Numbered from the stretch's first letter, positions 1-8,830 are shown. The stretch: 64,000 nt of DNA from G963674685 sp963674685 (GCA_963674685.2 CAXXWT010000003.1:434001-498000), one strand, 5' to 3'. Made by a program: numbers and translations. Notes: generated from the sequence alone by a model not told the origin.

Positions 1-470
1 ATTTTCACTGCCTGCCAAACCGTGTTTTGGTAAAGGGGCAAGCGGTCGAGCGTTTCCTCGATTTCAGGCACCTTGGAAGCGTCGATTTCCAAGTCGCCAA
101 CAATCTTTCGCAAAATCGAAGTCGGCGTTTCATCCTGGTAGGTGATGGTCAACCTGGTCTCGAAGAGCTTTCGCATGGCGTCCGCGCCGAAAACCGTCAG
201 GCGCTTCTTCGGCAGGACGTCCATGACTGAGCCAGAAAAGATCGTGTCCAGGTCGTAGCCCTTGTAGCCGTGGCGCACGATCAGAGGTGCGCCCTTTTCG
301 ATCCGCCCAGCCAAATCGCCCGGCAAATCAGGAAACGTGATCTCACAAGTGTCGGCGGTCGGCTCACGAGTAGACCAGACGGTCATGCCGGAAACGGTTG
401 CCAGAGTTTGGCTCCCGATATCGACTTCAGTTTTCGGTCCCAAATATTGAATCTTCTGCGGTTCCATCAT
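1..470 (-). CDS. Baseplate hub protein, gpD/XkdQ-like (partial, cut by window edge)
   Basis: This is the N-terminal 156 residues of a protein that runs off the left edge. It begins Met-Met-Glu-Pro with an ATGA overlap onto the preceding gene's stop, and a G-rich ribosome-binding stretch lies just upstream. The pattern TCEITFPDLPGDLAGRIEKG followed by an FSGSVMDVLPKK segment and a TPTSILRKIV segment is typical of contractile-tail hub proteins (late control gene D, Mu gp44 and XkdQ group), which sit below the tail tube. Its place directly after the tape-measure and tail-protein genes agrees with that. Confidence 0.72.
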   Translation of the reverse strand, partial: MMEPQKIQYLGPKTEVDIGSQTLATVSGMTVWSTREPTADTCEITFPDLPGDLAGRIEKGAPLIVRHGYKGYDLDTIFSGSVMDVLPKKRLTVFGADAMRKLFETRLTITYQDETPTSILRKIVGDLEIDASKVPEIEETLDRLPLYQNTVWQAVK

Positions 471-1159
471 TCATCCCCCGGCCTTGGAGGACCGCTTCCG
501 CCCATGGCGTTCTGCTTGCCCGAATTAAAGGCGTCGCGCAGCCAGGAATCCTCTTCACTCGCACTGGCTGCGTCGTCGGCTGCGGCCGAATCGGGATTGT
601 CGGAACCTCCGCCCGATTCACTTGGATCGCTCCCACTACCGCTTCCGCCGGCCCCGCCAGAACCTCCGGACCCGCCGCCGCGATCATCGACCGCCGCTTC
701 GATCGGCTCGAATTCGGTCAAGCTGACTGTGACCTGCAATTGATCCGTGCCCTCTGCGTCGGAGATATCCAATCCCTTGAAGAGCACGGTCTGGATACGA
801 CACGCGTCGGTCAGCGGGCTCTGTATGGAAAACACGCGGGGGAGCGAATCTGCATCATCGCGTTTGCGAAAAGCGTCTTGAAGGACTGAGTATTTCTTCA
901 GGGCAGTAAGGCCATCGTCGTCGGAGTAAAGGATCAATCCAATGCTGATCTCACTGTCCTGGTAGCCCACGGCCTGTTTGGCCTTGCCAGAACGTCCAGG
1001 CACTTTGGCCTCGTCGACTCTTACTTCCTGTCGCACGCGCATCTGTCCGTGGGGAACGGGAAATTCGAAAAGCACGTTGGCGATATCCGGTGTGCCGTCC
1101 GATTTCACGTCGCCAAGCTTCACGAAGATCGGGCCGCTGTTGGTGTAATCATCAGACAT
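467..1159 (-). CDS. Tail/baseplate protein with Gly/Ser-rich C-terminal tail
   Basis: This is a 230-residue protein between the tape measure and the hub. That slot is held in related contractile tails by XkdP-like or Mu gp43-like proteins that link tube and baseplate. The first 155 residues look like a compact beta-rich domain (VKLGDVKSDGTPD, LFEFPVPHGQMRVRQEVRV, LQVTVSLTEFEPIEA). The rest is a low-complexity linker of Gly, Ser, Asp and Ala ending in a short SWLRDAFNSGKQ helix, perhaps a docking peptide. It overlaps both neighbours by a few bases. I do not recognise a precise family. Confidence 0.6.
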   Translation of the reverse strand: MSDDYTNSGPIFVKLGDVKSDGTPDIANVLFEFPVPHGQMRVRQEVRVDEAKVPGRSGKAKQAVGYQDSEISIGLILYSDDDGLTALKKYSVLQDAFRKRDDADSLPRVFSIQSPLTDACRIQTVLFKGLDISDAEGTDQLQVTVSLTEFEPIEAAVDDRGGGSGGSGGAGGSGSGSDPSESGGGSDNPDSAAADDAASASEEDSWLRDAFNSGKQNAMGGSGPPRPGDE

Positions 1160-3569
1160 AAGCCGCCCCCCAGCGCCGGTTCAGCCGGGCGAACAGTTCC
1201 TCCATGCGAGTTTCCAGGTCGGCGACCGCGTCCTCGGTGTCGTTGACGTTGATGACGATTGCCCCCTTTTCGATGGTCAGAGACGAGGCAACAGCAGTGG
1301 TGCTCTCGCTTGGAGCAGACGACGCTGTGGCAAGATCGACAGGCTTGGACGTCAAATCAACCCGCGCCAGTGCGGTTTCAACACCGCGTGTCGGTCCATC
1401 GGCCCCCTGGATAAGCCCCTTTGTAAATGTCGGGAAAAACGCCTTGCCCGATGCGGTGAGATCAGCCAGCGGTCCGGCCTTGGCGTCGGAGCCGGGCAGC
1501 AGGTCCCGAATCCATCCAACCACTTTGGTGACGCTCGTCTTAAGCGATTCCCAGGTGGCCATGATTCCGTCTTTGAATGCCTGGATCAGTCCGGCGCCCG
1601 CGTCATAGAAAATACCGCCCATGCCGGAAAACCAGCCCGCGATTGCGCCGAAGTAACCCTTGATGCCCTCCCAAACGTTCACGAACATTTGCTTGATCGT
1701 GATCCAGGCGCCCGACCAGTCGCCGGTCAATATCTGCATGCTCGCCTTGAAAATGCCGCTGATAACGGACCACCCGATGTAGATGATGTTTTTGATCATG
1801 TTCCAGACGGTGGCGATGGTGAGCTTTACTGATTCCCAGGCGGCGACCGTTACCGTTTTGATCACGCCCCAGGAAAAGGTGAGATAGCCCCTCACAAAGG
1901 CGATGGCGGGCGCCAGGTAGGTGTAGATAACTTTGCCGACAGAGGTCAGCACCTTGCTTACCATGGGCCAGACATCGGCGGTGTAGGATTGTACCGATTG
2001 CCAGGCCTTGGTCAGAGTGCCGACGAAATAGCCGACCCCGTATGCGATGGAAATCAGCACCGGTTTGAAAGTCGCGGAAAGAGTTTCGCCGACCCTGGCA
2101 ATGATGTTCCGAAAAGTTTCACTCTTTTTATATAGAAGGTATAAGCCCGCGCCGAGGGCGATAACGCCCAGGATCACCAGCCCCACGGGATTAAGAAAGA
2201 GCGACATCAATGCGCGGCCTACCGCCATGACCCCGGTTTTCAGCACGCCCAGGATGCCGCCGGATGCTATGAGCGTTGCGTTTAGGCTGATGATCGAACC
2301 TATGGCGCCTGCAACCACGCCGCCCAGATAAAGTGCGCCGCCGCCGAGAAGTAAAACCGCCGTTGCGACCAAACCTACGGTGCCGAGCACTTTAACAAGA
2401 GTTGGATGATTATCTGCAAAAACCTTTAGCCCCTTCGCTGCTCTGCCGAGCCATTCCGCAGCGGATCGCAGGGCGGGCAGCATCGCGTCGCCCATCACCA
2501 GGGCAGCGTTTTTCACATTGTTCCAAGCAATCTTGGCCTGCGCCGAAAAAGAGTCCTCCTGCAGAGCGACCATCTCCATGGCCGCGCCTGACTTATTCGC
2601 AGCGGCGGTGAGGTCTTTGAGCGCGCCTTCCTGCCCGATGAGAAGCTGGATACCCCGCGCCGCCTCGTCGCCGAAGACTTTTTGAATTTCGGCCATTTCA
2701 GTGACCGAAAGACCGCCCTCGGCGTAGCGGGTGGTGAGTTGGGCGATGATATTATTCATGGGAAGCAAACGACCGGAGGCGTCCGCAATCGTGATGCCTA
2801 GTTCCTTTGCGGCCTTTGGCAACTGGCGAAGGACGGCGGAAAGCGCGGTGCCTGCCTGCTCGGCTTGCAGACCCCTCGTTTGCAAAAGACCAACCGTGGC
2901 TGCGGTTTCCTGTATGGTCAGCCCGGCATTCGACGCGGTGCCCATCACCGCTTTGAGCGCCCCGCCAAGGTCAGGCAGCGTGGTCTTCGCTCCCTTCACC
3001 ACGGCGGCGAAGGTATCCATGATCGCGTTGGCGCGTTCGCCGATGGGCAAGGTTGCCAATTGCGTCTGTCCGAAAGTATTGAGCGCCTTGGCCATCATCG
3101 CCGAGGATGCGGCTGCATCGGCCTGTGTCGCGGAAGCGAGCGCCATTGTCTGCGCAGCGACATCGTTGACCTGGTTGACGGTCAGCCCCGCCGATGCCAG
3201 GTCATACATCGAGTCGGTCACTTCCTTGGCCGACTGCATGTGAGCCGACGACCAATCGAGGGCAACTTTTTTGGCGGAAAGCATCCCTTCTTTCAGGTCC
3301 GTGATGGAGCCGTCCATCGGCAGGGTCGAAACCGATGACAGGTTTGCCAGGGATTTCTCTACCTGCATGGCGGGAACAACTGCACCGGCCAGCGAAGAGC
3401 CCAGGGCGATGCCTGATCCCATCATTTTCTTGCCGGCGGATTTCATCTGGTTACCGGCTTTATTGAATTTCTCGACAGATCCAGACGCCTGCTCCAGCAC
3501 GGACGAAAGCTCGTCCGAACCCACAAGCCGAATCTTGATCTGATGGAGAATTCCGCCGCCGGTGTTCAT
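1152..3569 (-). CDS. Tail tape measure protein (TP901 type)
   Basis: This 805-residue protein should set tail length and fill the tail tube. The N-terminal part has the typical order of the TP901/PhageMin_Tail family: a short coiled segment (SSVLEQASGSVEKFNKAGNQMKSAGKK cut short here), then a helical repeat with ASAGLTVNQVNDVAAQ and AGTALSAVLRQLPKAAKEL motifs. Residues of about 390-480 are strongly hydrophobic and Gly-rich, as expected of a membrane-active tape-measure segment. The C-terminus is Trp/Ile-rich and helical. It lies directly downstream of the chaperone/frameshift gene pair, which is diagnostic of tape-measure genes. Confidence 0.92.
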   Translation of the reverse strand: MNTGGGILHQIKIRLVGSDELSSVLEQASGSVEKFNKAGNQMKSAGKKMMGSGIALGSSLAGAVVPAMQVEKSLANLSSVSTLPMDGSITDLKEGMLSAKKVALDWSSAHMQSAKEVTDSMYDLASAGLTVNQVNDVAAQTMALASATQADAAASSAMMAKALNTFGQTQLATLPIGERANAIMDTFAAVVKGAKTTLPDLGGALKAVMGTASNAGLTIQETAATVGLLQTRGLQAEQAGTALSAVLRQLPKAAKELGITIADASGRLLPMNNIIAQLTTRYAEGGLSVTEMAEIQKVFGDEAARGIQLLIGQEGALKDLTAAANKSGAAMEMVALQEDSFSAQAKIAWNNVKNAALVMGDAMLPALRSAAEWLGRAAKGLKVFADNHPTLVKVLGTVGLVATAVLLLGGGALYLGGVVAGAIGSIISLNATLIASGGILGVLKTGVMAVGRALMSLFLNPVGLVILGVIALGAGLYLLYKKSETFRNIIARVGETLSATFKPVLISIAYGVGYFVGTLTKAWQSVQSYTADVWPMVSKVLTSVGKVIYTYLAPAIAFVRGYLTFSWGVIKTVTVAAWESVKLTIATVWNMIKNIIYIGWSVISGIFKASMQILTGDWSGAWITIKQMFVNVWEGIKGYFGAIAGWFSGMGGIFYDAGAGLIQAFKDGIMATWESLKTSVTKVVGWIRDLLPGSDAKAGPLADLTASGKAFFPTFTKGLIQGADGPTRGVETALARVDLTSKPVDLATASSAPSESTTAVASSLTIEKGAIVINVNDTEDAVADLETRMEELFARLNRRWGAAYV

Positions 3570-3575
3570 GGTGGG

Positions 3576-3746
3576 TTACTTCCTGGCCGCGATCTTGATG
3601 AGCATGGGAAGCAGGGCAACCAGTTCCTTCATCACTTCGGCCAGGTCGTCGATGAGAATAACGATCTCATCCTTTTCCAGTTTGCCGTCATCTACGGCAG
3701 CTTTTAGGTCCTGGACCAGCTTCATCACGTCTTTGATAAGTCCCAT
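3576..3746 (-). CDS. Small amphipathic helical protein of the tail module
   Basis: A 56-residue ORF (MGLIKDVMKLVQDLKAAVDD onward, ending LLPMLIKIAARK) lies between the frameshifted chaperone and the tape measure. It starts 5 bases after the chaperone stop, has an AAGGAG ribosome-binding site 8 bases upstream, and stops 6 bases before the tape-measure ATG. It is almost entirely helical, with heptad-like Leu/Ile/Val spacing. No family is recognised; a tape-measure partner or a third chaperone piece is plausible from position alone. Confidence 0.6.
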   Translation of the reverse strand: MGLIKDVMKLVQDLKAAVDDGKLEKDEIVILIDDLAEVMKELVALLPMLIKIAARK

Positions 3747-3750
3747 TGGT

Positions 3751-4274
3751 TTAGCTCCTTGGTTTGGGTGTTTTTACGTTCCTAGCGGCTTTGGCTTCGA
3801 GATCGGCGAGGTACTGAGCGGATGCCAGCGTCTCGATCACCTCGTCGAAGGTCATCATGTCGATCTCGCTAAAGCGCCAGCCAAAACGGTCACAAATAAT
3901 TGCCCGGGCTTGCCTGTACCAGGAGGTCTCCACCTCCCGGCGAGCCCGGTTCAGACGTTTTTTACGGTCACCCCGTCGCTGACAAATCCGAGGCCGCGCT
4001 GAATCTGCTGCGCCAGGATTACGACCTTGCCGGGGTCCATCTCAAGATCGATCTGCTCGTAGGTGAGTTTCGGGTGGACCAGGAATTTCTGGACCAGGAT
4101 TTCGTTGGCCGTGACTTCGCTTTTCACCGCACCGATCAGCCGCTTGTATTCGTTCCACGTACACTTGCGGGAGAGGTAAATCTCGTCGTCGCCGGGGATG
4201 TTGATCTGGAATAATTTCACGTCGGGAAAATCGGTTCGAACCGTTGCGATGGCCGCTTGCAGTCTGTCTTCCAT
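3751..4274 (-). CDS. Tail assembly chaperone, -1 frameshift product (GT-like)
   Basis: A -1 slip at the A-AAA-AAC heptamer (3957-3963) bypasses the zero-frame TGA and joins the upstream frame to a 3' frame that has no good start of its own. The fusion is 174 residues, ending LEAKAARNVKTPKPRS. The extension contains a WRFSEIDMMTFDEVIETLA-like segment, which is the usual look of T domains in bipartite tail chaperones (they bind tape measure and recruit tube protein). Frame arithmetic agrees: codon phase shifts by exactly one base back on the mRNA. The frameshift is inferred, not measured. Confidence 0.75.
3951..4274 (-). CDS. Tail assembly chaperone, zero-frame product (G-like)
   Basis: This 107-residue protein sits between the tail tube and tape measure, the classic position of lambda G/T-type assembly chaperones that coat the tape measure before tube polymerisation. 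The end of the frame reads GTA AAA AAC GTC TGA, so the perfect slippery heptamer A-AAA-AAC lies two codons before the stop. An ATG with a GGAGGA ribosome-binding site opens the gene just after the terminator hairpin at 4290-4330. Middle residues (VKSEVTANEILVQKFLVHP) are like contractile-phage chaperones of this size. Confidence 0.8.
   Translation of the reverse strand: MEDRLQAAIATVRTDFPDVKLFQINIPGDDEIYLSRKCTWNEYKRLIGAVKSEVTANEILVQKFLVHPKLTYEQIDLEMDPGKVVILAQQIQRGLGFVSDGVTVKNV
3957..3963 (-). promoter_or_regulatory. Programmed -1 frameshift slippery site A-AAA-AAC
   Basis: On the minus strand the heptamer AAAAAAC sits in the X-XXY-YYZ register of the zero frame. Shortly after it come two small inverted repeats that could form stimulatory stems: CCGG/CCGG (3937-3949) and GGAGGT/ACCTCC with a 4-base loop (3922-3937). 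Confidence 0.78.
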
Positions 4275-4289
4275 GTGTCCTCCTCAATG

Positions 4290-4330
4290 AAAAAGCCCCG
4301 GCGACCCGCTGTGGGCCAAAACCGGGGCTC
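4290..4330 (-). terminator. Rho-independent terminator after the tail tube gene
   Basis: On the minus strand an AGCCCCGG / CCGGGGCT stem closes a loop and is followed directly by TTTTT. It lies between the tail tube and the chaperone genes, so it probably lowers expression of chaperone and tape measure relative to tube. A near-copy occurs at 15274-15319. Confidence 0.8.
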
Positions 4331-4366
4331 GATGTTCTCGACAACCCATATGGTCGAATTATTAAA

Positions 4367-4843
4367 TCACACCATGCCTTCGCCCCAGATGGCGAGGCCG
4401 CTGCACTTCTTACCCACCGCCGAGTCGTCGAAAGCGAAACCTTCCTCCACGTCGGTGAACTCGAAGCCTGTGAACTTCTTGATCTTCTGGATGCCGTTTT
4501 TCGGCGGATAAACGATCAGCACTGTTGCGTTCTTGATGTCCAGGAGCGACGCGTATTCGGCGGTGCCTATCTTGACCACCTTGAGTTGCGTGGTCTTACT
4601 GCGCGGCGCGTTGACCGGCTCGGCGATCACGGATTGATTGAGTTCCTTGACCTCAAAATCCAGTTCGAATTTCCGCTTTCCGCGCCCCATGCCGTGCGCC
4701 TTCACGAAACCCGCGCCGTAAATCGGCTCTTTGTCTTGGGACTCCTTATATGAGCAGTTCTGCAGGGCCATGATCTTGATGCCCTCGACCATCAGCGAGA
4801 TGTCCTCGCCGCTGTACCCGCTGATGTATTCTTCGTTGGCCAT
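4367..4843 (-). CDS. Tail tube protein
   Basis: This 158-residue protein lies directly downstream of the sheath gene, the usual place for the inner tube of a contractile tail. It begins MANEEYISGYSGEDISLMVE and contains an IYGAGFVKAHGMGRGKRKFE segment ("permutation plus G" pattern seen in XkdM-like tube proteins), then beta-strand-rich sequence. Length fits the family. A strong terminator follows, in keeping with high expression of a major structural protein. Confidence 0.82.
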   Translation of the reverse strand: MANEEYISGYSGEDISLMVEGIKIMALQNCSYKESQDKEPIYGAGFVKAHGMGRGKRKFELDFEVKELNQSVIAEPVNAPRSKTTQLKVVKIGTAEYASLLDIKNATVLIVYPPKNGIQKIKKFTGFEFTDVEEGFAFDDSAVGKKCSGLAIWGEGMV

Positions 4844-4855
4844 CGGACGCCTCCC

Positions 4856-7087
4856 TTACTTCAAAAACACCTTGGTGTAGATTTTTTCCATCGCCCGCAG
4901 CGGCTGGATGCCGAGACTGACGTAAACGTCGCCGAGCAGCCGGTCGTTGTCGCTGCTCACCGCCTCGATCTCGTAATCGTCGATCTGGCCGTGGTCCTCC
5001 ATGACGTCCAGCGGACGCGACATGAAGGATTCGAGCAGCCGCAGACCGTTTCCTTCCTCGTCGTTCTCTTCGCCGACCAGAGGTTGCGCAGCCTCGCGGG
5101 CAGCCTTGCCGCCGTAATAGACGGCGCGCAGATCGTTGGCGCGTGAATAATCCGATCCTGGTGCAGCGGCGGTCAGCGAGTGAGCGATGATGTACCCATG
5201 CCCGGGCTTTAATCGCACGCAGTTCACACGGGCCTGTATCAACTGCTGCACATGCCCCGGCGAAAATTCCGGCAAGAGTTTCAGGACGTTTGGGACCTGC
5301 TTATTGATAAGGGACTGCTGCACTTCAAGTGAGGATATGACCCCGGCGCAGGCCGAAGTAATTGATCCGGCGTTATAATTTTCACCGTCGCTGTCCATAA
5401 ACTGAGCGCCGCCGGCGAATACCACGCCGTTTTTATTCGCAACGGTCTGCATGCGCTGAACGATGGAGTCCACGTAGTTCTGAAGGTCAGTAAGATACCC
5501 GGTTGAACCTTCATCGCTGGTTGAAGTAAAGGCCGGACATTCCAGCACCGCGAAGCGCTCTGAAAGGTGAACGTCCAGCATCTGGTCGCAATGGACTAAA
5601 ATGGCGTTCCACATGTCAGCGCCGCTTGCGCCAACGCAATGGACCCATGAGATTTCCGGCTTGTTTTCCGTTAGACTCAGGGCGTGGAGATAATCGCCGT
5701 TTGACGGGACGAGGCCATCGGCGCCGCCGACTAAGGATTGCGGATCATCGAAGGTTTCCAGTGTGCCCTCAACAATAAGCTGCGCTTCCACCAGGTCCTG
5801 CCCGCCGCTGATCAGCGAAACCAGAATGGCATTTGTCGAACCGGTGAAAACATGATGCTGCGGATTGTCTTCGTTGCCGTCCAATAGATCGATCACGGTG
5901 TTGTAAAGCACTTGCTCGCAAGTGATCGTCAGGCCGGAAAGTGCGTGATCGAATTCGAAACTGTTAGAAATACCTTCTTCGCCAGGTGCGCTTAAGTGCG
6001 AAGGAAATTCCACCATTCGCCACCCGCTCGGCGTGTTGGGCGTACCCAGCACTGCGTTGCCATTCCAGAAATTGGTGGAAAGACCGGTCGCCTGGTCCGA
6101 TCCGTTGATGCCGGAAAGATCGACCGAACCAAGCATTGACGTGGGTTCGCCCTCGGTATCGAAGGGTCCCAGCTTGTAAATGGTTTGGGCTGTTTTATCC
6201 AGCAGCCATAGGAAATTCGGCTCGGGTTCACTTTCACTAATTGTCCATCCCAGACAACCGCCGCTGATGTCCGGACTTACGATGCCAATGGATGCGTAAT
6301 CGAGCTCGCTCGCGGCTTCAGTAGGCGCGGCTTCGATAGCATCGAGGAAGTATCCCTTGGTTGGCGTGGAAAAACCGATTGTGATATCGTCGCCGCTTCC
6401 AATAACCAGCAACATAGCGGTCACATTCTCGGTGTTGACGAAAGCGGAAAGGTCGATGTCATCGGCGGCAATATGCGATCCATCGCCTGCAAAGTGACGC
6501 AGAACTTCGTGCCCGGACGCATCAGTCCCGGCAACCCAAACCGAAACAAAGGCGGAATCTTCCGGGTCTGTAAAATGAACGCAGCACCCGCGAGCAGCGG
6601 TAAAATGCGTGCTCAAATCCACCTGGCCGAGTTCGTCGCCGTTTAGGTCGAGATGAATAAGAAGATTGGAGTCGGAATCAATATGCCAGTATCCTGGAAC
6701 CACGCCCGCCATCTCGTCATCCACGGTAAGGGAAACTTTGCTCCAGTATTCTCCCGGTTCTACAGCTGTCAGCCTGATGCCGGTTCCGCCGCCATCATTG
6801 AGCAAATCAAGCGATGCCTTCTGGGATGGCCCAACGCGCCACGCATAGATCGTGGAACTCCCGGCGTCAAAAGCCTCTTCTATGGATCGAAGCAGCGGCC
6901 CGCCTTTGAAAATCTGTTTCGCGTTGGCTTTGGCGTCGGGGCCGGATAGGAGGTAAAGTTGGTTGGGCATACCTCCCTCGGCTCCGCCGATCTTGGCCTC
7001 TATATTGGCCAGCGACGCTGCAACAGCGCCGATATGACCGTCTTCGTATTCTGTGTATGCGTCGGGAATGATGCGTGTTGTGCCCAT
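4856..7087 (-). CDS. Tail sheath protein with large central insertion
   Basis: This 743-residue contractile sheath subunit has the family signature in its C-terminal third: NVLKLLPEFSPGHVQQLI, NCVRLKPGHGYIIAHSLT, a YSRANDLRAVYYGGKAAR segment, and the end VSLGIQPLRAMEKIYTKVFL. Typical sheaths are about 350-500 residues. Here about 240 extra residues (roughly 130-400), beta-rich and rich in Asp/Gly/Ser, sit between the N-terminal handshake region and the core. Such insertions face outward on sheath rings. The N-terminus (MGTTRIIPDAYTEYEDGHIG) is normal. Confidence 0.9.
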   Translation of the reverse strand: MGTTRIIPDAYTEYEDGHIGAVAASLANIEAKIGGAEGGMPNQLYLLSGPDAKANAKQIFKGGPLLRSIEEAFDAGSSTIYAWRVGPSQKASLDLLNDGGGTGIRLTAVEPGEYWSKVSLTVDDEMAGVVPGYWHIDSDSNLLIHLDLNGDELGQVDLSTHFTAARGCCVHFTDPEDSAFVSVWVAGTDASGHEVLRHFAGDGSHIAADDIDLSAFVNTENVTAMLLVIGSGDDITIGFSTPTKGYFLDAIEAAPTEAASELDYASIGIVSPDISGGCLGWTISESEPEPNFLWLLDKTAQTIYKLGPFDTEGEPTSMLGSVDLSGINGSDQATGLSTNFWNGNAVLGTPNTPSGWRMVEFPSHLSAPGEEGISNSFEFDHALSGLTITCEQVLYNTVIDLLDGNEDNPQHHVFTGSTNAILVSLISGGQDLVEAQLIVEGTLETFDDPQSLVGGADGLVPSNGDYLHALSLTENKPEISWVHCVGASGADMWNAILVHCDQMLDVHLSERFAVLECPAFTSTSDEGSTGYLTDLQNYVDSIVQRMQTVANKNGVVFAGGAQFMDSDGENYNAGSITSACAGVISSLEVQQSLINKQVPNVLKLLPEFSPGHVQQLIQARVNCVRLKPGHGYIIAHSLTAAAPGSDYSRANDLRAVYYGGKAAREAAQPLVGEENDEEGNGLRLLESFMSRPLDVMEDHGQIDDYEIEAVSSDNDRLLGDVYVSLGIQPLRAMEKIYTKVFLK

Positions 7088-7089
7088 AT

Positions 7090-7332
7090 TTACTTCCCTC
7101 CTGCGCTTAGCCAGGAGCTGGCGTTTTTGTTAAAATCAGCCTGGGTCATCTTTGTATTGGAATCCCATTCATAGGCGGATTTCATGCCCGCCAGAGCCGG
7201 AGCGGAGATGCCCGCTTGTTTCGCCAGCTCCTCAACCGGAAAAGTTGCTTCCCGCTTTGAGCCCAAGCCTGTAAAAGTCACTGGCAGTTTCGGCAAGGAC
7301 TTGGATTCAACGGTTTTCTTCTTTTTTGCCAT
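7090..7332 (-). CDS. Small Lys-rich protein upstream of sheath
   Basis: An 80-residue ORF begins MAKKKKTVESKSLPKLPVTF and stops 2 bases before the sheath start. It has a basic N-terminus and a possible short helix-turn region (VEELAKQAGISAPALAGMK). No family is recognised. It is tightly packed in the head-tail connector block, so a small structural or assembly role is the best guess. Confidence 0.65.
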   Translation of the reverse strand: MAKKKKTVESKSLPKLPVTFTGLGSKREATFPVEELAKQAGISAPALAGMKSAYEWDSNTKMTQADFNKNASSWLSAGGK

Positions 7333-7335
7333 GGA

Positions 7336-7881
7336 TCAATCTCCATACTGGACGCGAATGTTGGCGATATTTTGCTCCACGTCCCGTTCGTGATAGCGGC
7401 GATGCGTGATCGCGTAACTCAGGCTCTTACGGGCCAGGAAGGGCTCGCCGCTGGTGTCCATGGGAAGATCAACCGTGGAAACATGTCTGATGGCAAAGAC
7501 GTGAAGATCATCTTCCGTTGCGGGATCGACGATGCGCGAACTTGCAGGATCGAATCGCCATTTTTCAAAGACATGCTCGACGGCTTCGCTCAATTCCTCG
7601 ATCCGTTCTTCAGCGCTTTTGTCCGCATCGGAAGGCGCCCACAGATCGATTCTCAGCGTGGTCTCCTGATTGAGCACGCGCCCTTTCTTCACAACATTTC
7701 CAGCGCCGTCTTTCTCTTTGTAATCCGGCGAACCACAGCCCAATACGGAGGTGTTTTTATCGACTGCCGTGAAGGTCGCCATGGGGTATCGTGCCTTTTT
7801 TCCGCTAGGCCTGCGGGCATAAACGGAAAGCTCCGGAGCCTCGTTTTTCAAAAACAATGCGATGGCGCGCCTCAGTTTCAC
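7336..7881 (-). CDS. Tail completion/terminator-like protein
   Basis: This 181-residue protein lies between the gp10-like protein and the sheath. Its position, its size and a pattern of beta strands (TTLRIDLWAP, AEERIEELSEAVEHVFEKW, HVSTVDLPMDTSGEPFLARKS cut short) fit tail-terminator or gpU/Gp37-like tail completion proteins that cap the tube and join it to the head. It overlaps the upstream gene by 4 bases. The family assignment is by context and not certain. Confidence 0.6.
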   Translation of the reverse strand: MKLRRAIALFLKNEAPELSVYARRPSGKKARYPMATFTAVDKNTSVLGCGSPDYKEKDGAGNVVKKGRVLNQETTLRIDLWAPSDADKSAEERIEELSEAVEHVFEKWRFDPASSRIVDPATEDDLHVFAIRHVSTVDLPMDTSGEPFLARKSLSYAITHRRYHERDVEQNIANIRVQYGD

Positions 7882-8357
7882 GACTCCTCCAGCTTGGATT
7901 TCACCTTCTCGTGTGTTTCAGACACAGCCTGATCGAAATTCTTTCGGGCGACCCTGCCGCCCACCATGAAAGCCGGTTCCATAAAAGGCTGCGCTTTCGT
8001 GCCCGGATGCTTCACGCGTCTGACCACGACCTTTTCGCCGCCTTTTACAAATGCCAGGGCCTTCTTTTCCTTGGGTCGGATATCGTGAGGCCTGGATCCG
8101 TATTCCACGGCCATGGCGTACTCGGTATTGGTGCCGACCGCGCCTTCTGTAAATCCGGTGACCTCTGAAGTGATGGACGCCCGCAGCTTTCCTGTATCCA
8201 CAGGGCAACGATGCTTGGCATATTTTTCGATAGTGACGACGGTATCGACCATGGAGATGCCAAGCTCCTTGGCCAGGTCCTCGACATAATCATCAAGCGC
8301 TACGCCCAGCGACTCGATTGCCGAAAGATCAATGTCGATACATCCCTTTGCCTTCAT
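7878..8357 (-). CDS. HK97 gp10-like head-tail/tail completion protein
   Basis: This 159-residue protein has the hallmark pattern of HK97 gp10-like proteins: CPVDTGKLRASITSEV, then NTEYAMAVEYGSRPHDIRPK, then KAQPFMEPAFMVG near the C-terminus. These proteins act at the neck during head-tail joining. It lies in the expected connector block and overlaps the next gene by 4 bases. Confidence 0.85.
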   Translation of the reverse strand: MKAKGCIDIDLSAIESLGVALDDYVEDLAKELGISMVDTVVTIEKYAKHRCPVDTGKLRASITSEVTGFTEGAVGTNTEYAMAVEYGSRPHDIRPKEKKALAFVKGGEKVVVRRVKHPGTKAQPFMEPAFMVGGRVARKNFDQAVSETHEKVKSKLEES

Positions 8358-8413
8358 TAGGATTTCCTTGGGAAGCGAGGCGACAAAAGCCGCCCCGAAA
8401 CCCGTTTTGTCGT

Positions 8414-8830
8414 TTACGCGAAGGTCAGGTCCACGCTTTCGCCGCAGTGAACAAAGCCCGATCCCTGGGTTGCGCCGCCGACCACGGTCACGTCGCCGGT
8501 GCCGGCATAAGTCACTTCCAGATCAAAGGAACCGGTGGCATCGTCGGTTTCGATGATCATGTCGTCGGAATCAGCGCCGGAAAGCACCGTGCCTGCTCCT
8601 GCGCCGACCAGGTTCATCGTTGCGCCGGTGGTGCAAGTCAGACGGATGCGTTCCTTCACGAGAAGATCGTCATCCAAAGGATTGGTCAGCTGCAGAGTCA
8701 CGGCGATTGCATCGTCGGCTTCCGCGCCGGGTGTATCCCAGTTCACGATGCCGAAATTGTCGGCAAAATCTTTCGCCAGTTCATCGGTTGTAACTTTTTG
8801 AACAGGGCTTACCGCGTCTTCAATAGGCAT
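8414..8830 (-). CDS. Beta-sandwich virion protein, paralogue of the next upstream gene
   Basis: This 138-residue protein shares with the protein encoded at 8850-9368 the pattern VLSGxxSDDxII-TD, then G-FDL-VT, then G-TQ, then C-x(3)-DxxF at the C-terminus, and the overall spacing also matches. It lacks the N-terminal domain of that paralogue. The composition (Ala, Gly, Asp, Thr, Val) suggests a small beta-sandwich exposed on the head or neck. No named family is recognised. Confidence 0.65.
   Translation of the reverse strand: MPIEDAVSPVQKVTTDELAKDFADNFGIVNWDTPGAEADDAIAVTLQLTNPLDDDLLVKERIRLTCTTGATMNLVGAGAGTVLSGADSDDMIIETDDATGSFDLEVTYAGTGDVTVVGGATQGSGFVHCGESVDLTFA

Noticed and set aside
467..889. 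Plus-strand frames rich in Pro/Ser opposite the Gly/Ser tail
   Set aside because: Antisense of a low-complexity coding segment, no start signals.
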